DNA of 7,553 nt from Rhodospirillaceae bacterium (GTDB taxonomy: Bacteria > Pseudomonadota > Alphaproteobacteria > Rhodospirillales > Magnetovibrionaceae). The stretch covers positions 12,134 to 19,686 of the forward strand of contig NVTL01000021.1 in assembly GCA_002401565.1 (NCBI GenBank), in the 5' to 3' direction. Shown one piece after another: positions 5,180 through 7,553 of the stretch; within the stretch, counting starts at the first letter, position 1; each line of letters starts with the position of its first letter. The translations under genes were made by a program, and so were the position numbers. The notes beneath the pieces were generated by a model, which was given only the letters and a program-made list of their open reading frames with translations, was not told the origin of the DNA and made no database searches.

Positions 5180-6067
5180 CTAGTCTTGCGTGAGCTCTTC
5201 GCGCACCACGTCTAAATTTTCGAGGTAATAGAGGGTGTTGGGGTGTTTGGCGCCCAATTTTCGGAGGCCAATGTCCACTGCCCGCACCAACAATCGTTCG
5301 GACTTTTTAATCTGACCGCGTTCAAAATAAAAGAGCGCCAGATTGTTGAGGCTGGTGGCAATTTGACCATCTGTGGCTTCAACCGAGTTTTCTTCGATGT
5401 TTAACGCTCTCAACATCAAGGTTTCGGCTTGATCGTATCGACCTGTGTCGGCGTAAAGTTGTGCCAAATTGTTCAGGTCAATGGCGATTTCTGGATGGTT
5501 GGGCCCAAATTTTTCTTCATCTAAATCCAACACGCGCCGCATCATGGGTTCGGCTAAATCCAGCCGATCTGTTTCATAATACAGTACGGCCAAATTGCTG
5601 AGGGTCTGGCTGGTGTCGGCCCCTTCTAAGGGTTCAGAGGCCTTAATCACGTGTTTCATCAAGCTTTCGGCTTCTGTCAGGCGTCCGGTGACTTGAAACA
5701 GCTGAGCCAAATTATTTTGAAGCTTTAAGAGGTCTATTTGAGAGGCGGGAAGATTGCTTTTGGCCAGTAAAATGGCGCTTTGATAGAGCTCTTGGGCGGG
5801 CTTATATTTTGCGGCGGTTTGATAAGCATTGGCAGCCCAGCCCAAGGCGGTTAGACGTTGTTCAATATTATCTTTGGATAGGTAATCCAGAGCCTTTTGA
5901 TAATGTTCAGCGGAAACTTCAAATTTGGAAAGAATTATATTTAGATGTCCCCGGCGAATTTCCAAATCGTATTGGGCATCATCGACCACAGGTGCACAGC
6001 TGACAAGAAAAACGGTGCCCAAAACACTTAAAAAGCCTATCCGTGAAAAAAGTCGTGTTTTAAACAT
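5180..6067 (-). CDS. TPR-repeat lipoprotein
   Basis: The 295-residue product has a lipoprotein signal sequence: MFKTRLFSR, a hydrophobic stretch, and the lipobox LVSC with the lipidated Cys at 24. It should be anchored in a membrane facing the periplasm. From about residue 113 there are kinesin-light-chain-style TPRs: (N/S)NLA-L(F/Y)-x-TGR-x-x-AE. The Asn-Leu landmarks fall at 119-120, 158-159, 200-201, 242-243 and 284-285, spaced 39, 42, 42 and 42 residues. LDLDEEKFGPNHPEIA and GLRKLGAKHPNTL are the loops typical of this TPR class. Residues 40-105 carry weaker TPR-like helices. Such proteins act as protein-protein scaffolds, and no enzyme domain is present. The ATG lies 12 bases after the phosphate transporter's stop codon, so they are probably cotranscribed. 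An AAGG sits only two bases before the ATG, closer than usual. Confidence 0.85.
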   Translation of the reverse strand: MFKTRLFSRIGFLSVLGTVFLVSCAPVVDDAQYDLEIRRGHLNIILSKFEVSAEHYQKALDYLSKDNIEQRLTALGWAANAYQTAAKYKPAQELYQSAILLAKSNLPASQIDLLKLQNNLAQLFQVTGRLTEAESLMKHVIKASEPLEGADTSQTLSNLAVLYYETDRLDLAEPMMRRVLDLDEEKFGPNHPEIAIDLNNLAQLYADTGRYDQAETLMLRALNIEENSVEATDGQIATSLNNLALFYFERGQIKKSERLLVRAVDIGLRKLGAKHPNTLYYLENLDVVREELTQD

Positions 6068-6079
6068 AACCTTGTCGCT

Positions 6080-7553
6080 TTACGCCGTAACGTTCAGCGC
6101 CATCATGATGTGGAATAACCCAGCGGCCAAAATGGCGGCCAAGGGCACCGTGATGATCCACGCCGCAGCGATGGTCCACATGTGATGACGACGCACAAGC
6201 TTGCGTTCGCGCGCTTTGTTGAGGGATTTTTTGCTGGGCTCGCCCGGCGTTTGGTTCAGGGCTGCGGCTTCTGCAAATTTACGGCGTTCCATATATTCGC
6301 GCAAAAACCCAACGCCAAACACACCGCCAACGGCAATGTGGGTGGAGCTCACCGGAAGACCCATGGCAGACGCGATGATCACGGTGATGGCGGCGGATAG
6401 CGCCACACAAAACGCGCGAATAGGATTCAGTTTGGTGATTTCTTGACCCACGGTTTTGATCAGTTTTGACCCAAACAGCACCAGACCGATGGAAATACCT
6501 ACGGCTCCGACCAGCATCACCCATAAAGGAATACTGGCTTTGGCGGTGATTTCACCCGTATCGGCAACCGATACGATGGCGGCCAGCGGTCCAACGGCAT
6601 TGGCAACATCGTTTGCACCATGGGCAAACGACAGCAATGCGGCGGAAAAAATCAACGGCACCACAAACAACTGGTTTACGGATTTATTTTTGTTTTCCAT
6701 GTCCTGTGCTTTGGCGGCGATGCGGGTGCGCATCATGGTCCAAGAAATGCCAAACAACAAAGTCCCGCCCGCGATGATTTCCATCCAGCTGGATTTATAA
6801 AGTTTTTTGAGGCCCTTGCTCATCAAATACATGGTGAAAACACCGGCCATAATGGCCACCAATAACGGAACCCATTTTTTGGCGGCTTGAATTTTGTCTT
6901 CTTTCATCAGCACATTGCGTTTGATGATGTATAGAAAGAGCGCGGCAATGATGCCGCCTAGAACCGGGGAAATCACCCAGCTGGCGGCAATTTTGCTCAT
7001 GGTGGGCCAGTTCACCGCACCAAATCCGGTGGCGGCAATGCCCGCACCCATAACACCGCCAACGATGGAATGGGTGGTCGATACAGGCGCGCCTAAAAAT
7101 GTTGCTAAGTTCAGCCATAACGCAGCCGCCAACAGGGCCGCCATCATGGCGGTCATGAACGTATCGGTATCGGGCATCAGGCTGGGGTCAATGATGCCTT
7201 TTTTAATGGTTGAAATCACATCCCCACCCGCCAACAACGCACCGCCGGATTCAAAAATTGCGGCAATGATGATGGCAGCGGTCAGGGTTAAGGCTTTTGA
7301 TCCAACCGCGGGGCCGACATTATTGGCCACATCGTTGGCCCCGATGTTCATGGCCATGTAACCACCAATCACGGCGGCGGCGACCACAAATGGCGTAAAG
7401 CCCGCGCCCGATTGCATAGACGTGACAATCCAAACGGCGATCAAAAACAGCAACGCCAATCCCACCCGAGCAATAGCTTGGCCCTGGACTTGGGCGGCAG
7501 CTTCGACGATGGCGATCTTTTTAAGATCTTTATCCAGGGCTGTTTTGGCTTTG
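6080..7553 (-). CDS. pit: PiT-family inorganic phosphate transporter (5' end beyond window)
   Basis: The visible 490 codons encode an integral inner-membrane permease of the PHO4/PiT family, which takes up phosphate (often as a metal-phosphate complex) using the proton or sodium gradient. The duplicated family signature is present twice: GANDVANNVGP (7342-7310) and GANDVANAVGP (6619-6587). Each half also has its Ser-Thr-His element (PVSTTHSIVGG and PVSSTHIAVGG). A C-terminal hydrophobic segment (MWTIAAAWIITVPLAAILAAGLFHIMM) ends the protein. The frame is still open at the right edge. The 29 residues before an internal GTG at 7465 (KALD-like basic start, then VEAAAQVQGQAIAR) resemble the hydrophilic N-terminus of alphaproteobacterial PiT proteins, so the true start lies outside. 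Followed closely by the TPR lipoprotein gene. The specific subtype (PitA, PitB or other) cannot be decided. Confidence 0.93.
   Translation of the reverse strand, partial: KAKTALDKDLKKIAIVEAAAQVQGQAIARVGLALLFLIAVWIVTSMQSGAGFTPFVVAAAVIGGYMAMNIGANDVANNVGPAVGSKALTLTAAIIIAAIFESGGALLAGGDVISTIKKGIIDPSLMPDTDTFMTAMMAALLAAALWLNLATFLGAPVSTTHSIVGGVMGAGIAATGFGAVNWPTMSKIAASWVISPVLGGIIAALFLYIIKRNVLMKEDKIQAAKKWVPLLVAIMAGVFTMYLMSKGLKKLYKSSWMEIIAGGTLLFGISWTMMRTRIAAKAQDMENKNKSVNQLFVVPLIFSAALLSFAHGANDVANAVGPLAAIVSVADTGEITAKASIPLWVMLVGAVGISIGLVLFGSKLIKTVGQEITKLNPIRAFCVALSAAITVIIASAMGLPVSSTHIAVGGVFGVGFLREYMERRKFAEAAALNQTPGEPSKKSLNKARERKLVRRHHMWTIAAAWIITVPLAAILAAGLFHIMMALNVTA

Noticed and set aside
6894..7361. Plus-strand open frame of 155 codons opposite pit
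   Set aside because: It is antisense to a well-supported membrane transporter. The Ala, Met and Pro-rich translation is a mirror of hydrophobic codons.
1..7553. CRISPR arrays, tRNAs, rRNAs, insertion sequences, attachment sites
   Set aside because: I saw no spaced repeats, cloverleaf sequence, transposase or inverted terminal repeats anywhere in the window.

Overview
The window looks like a piece of an alphaproteobacterial chromosome, probably a Rhodospirillales-like or related marine group. The reasons are the intermediate GC, the style of the PAS, Crp/Fnr and PiT proteins, and a short alphaproteobacterial-type inorganic pyrophosphatase. This assignment is inferred from protein style and no database was searched. 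Coding density is high, and I see no insertion sequence, phage gene, tRNA, rRNA or CRISPR array. It reads as core chromosome rather than an island.

Layout from left to right. (1) A minus-strand PAS-domain signalling protein (1-358) runs off the left edge. (2) A 130-base divergent gap leads into a plus-strand pair: arfB (ribosome rescue hydrolase) overlapping ampG (muropeptide permease). (3) After a 72-base gap comes ppa (inorganic pyrophosphatase), closed by a strong intrinsic terminator. (4) A second plus-strand group follows: an exported protein of unknown function, directly abutted by a Crp/Fnr-family regulator, then a small DUF2892/YgaP-like membrane protein with its own leader. A terminator that works on either strand closes this group. 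(5) On the minus strand, a PiT-family phosphate transporter (5' end beyond the right edge) is followed 12 bases later by a TPR-repeat lipoprotein. That pair converges on group 4 at the shared terminator.

Most genes are recognisable housekeeping functions: translation rescue, cell-wall recycling, pyrophosphate hydrolysis and phosphate uptake. The least ordinary part is 3161-5113. The regulator keeps the DNA-reading Arg-Glu-x3-Arg pattern of E. coli CRP but lacks the usual cAMP-contact residues. Just after its stop codon are two direct TGTGAC half-sites and an inverted GTTACA. These are placed about 41.5 bases upstream of a plausible start site for the small membrane-protein gene. This suggests a local circuit, possibly responding to a thiol, redox or other non-cAMP signal, in which the regulator drives the Cys-containing membrane protein. 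The exported protein made with the regulator is uncharacterised. This circuit is an inference. I did not find a clearly novel multi-gene system.
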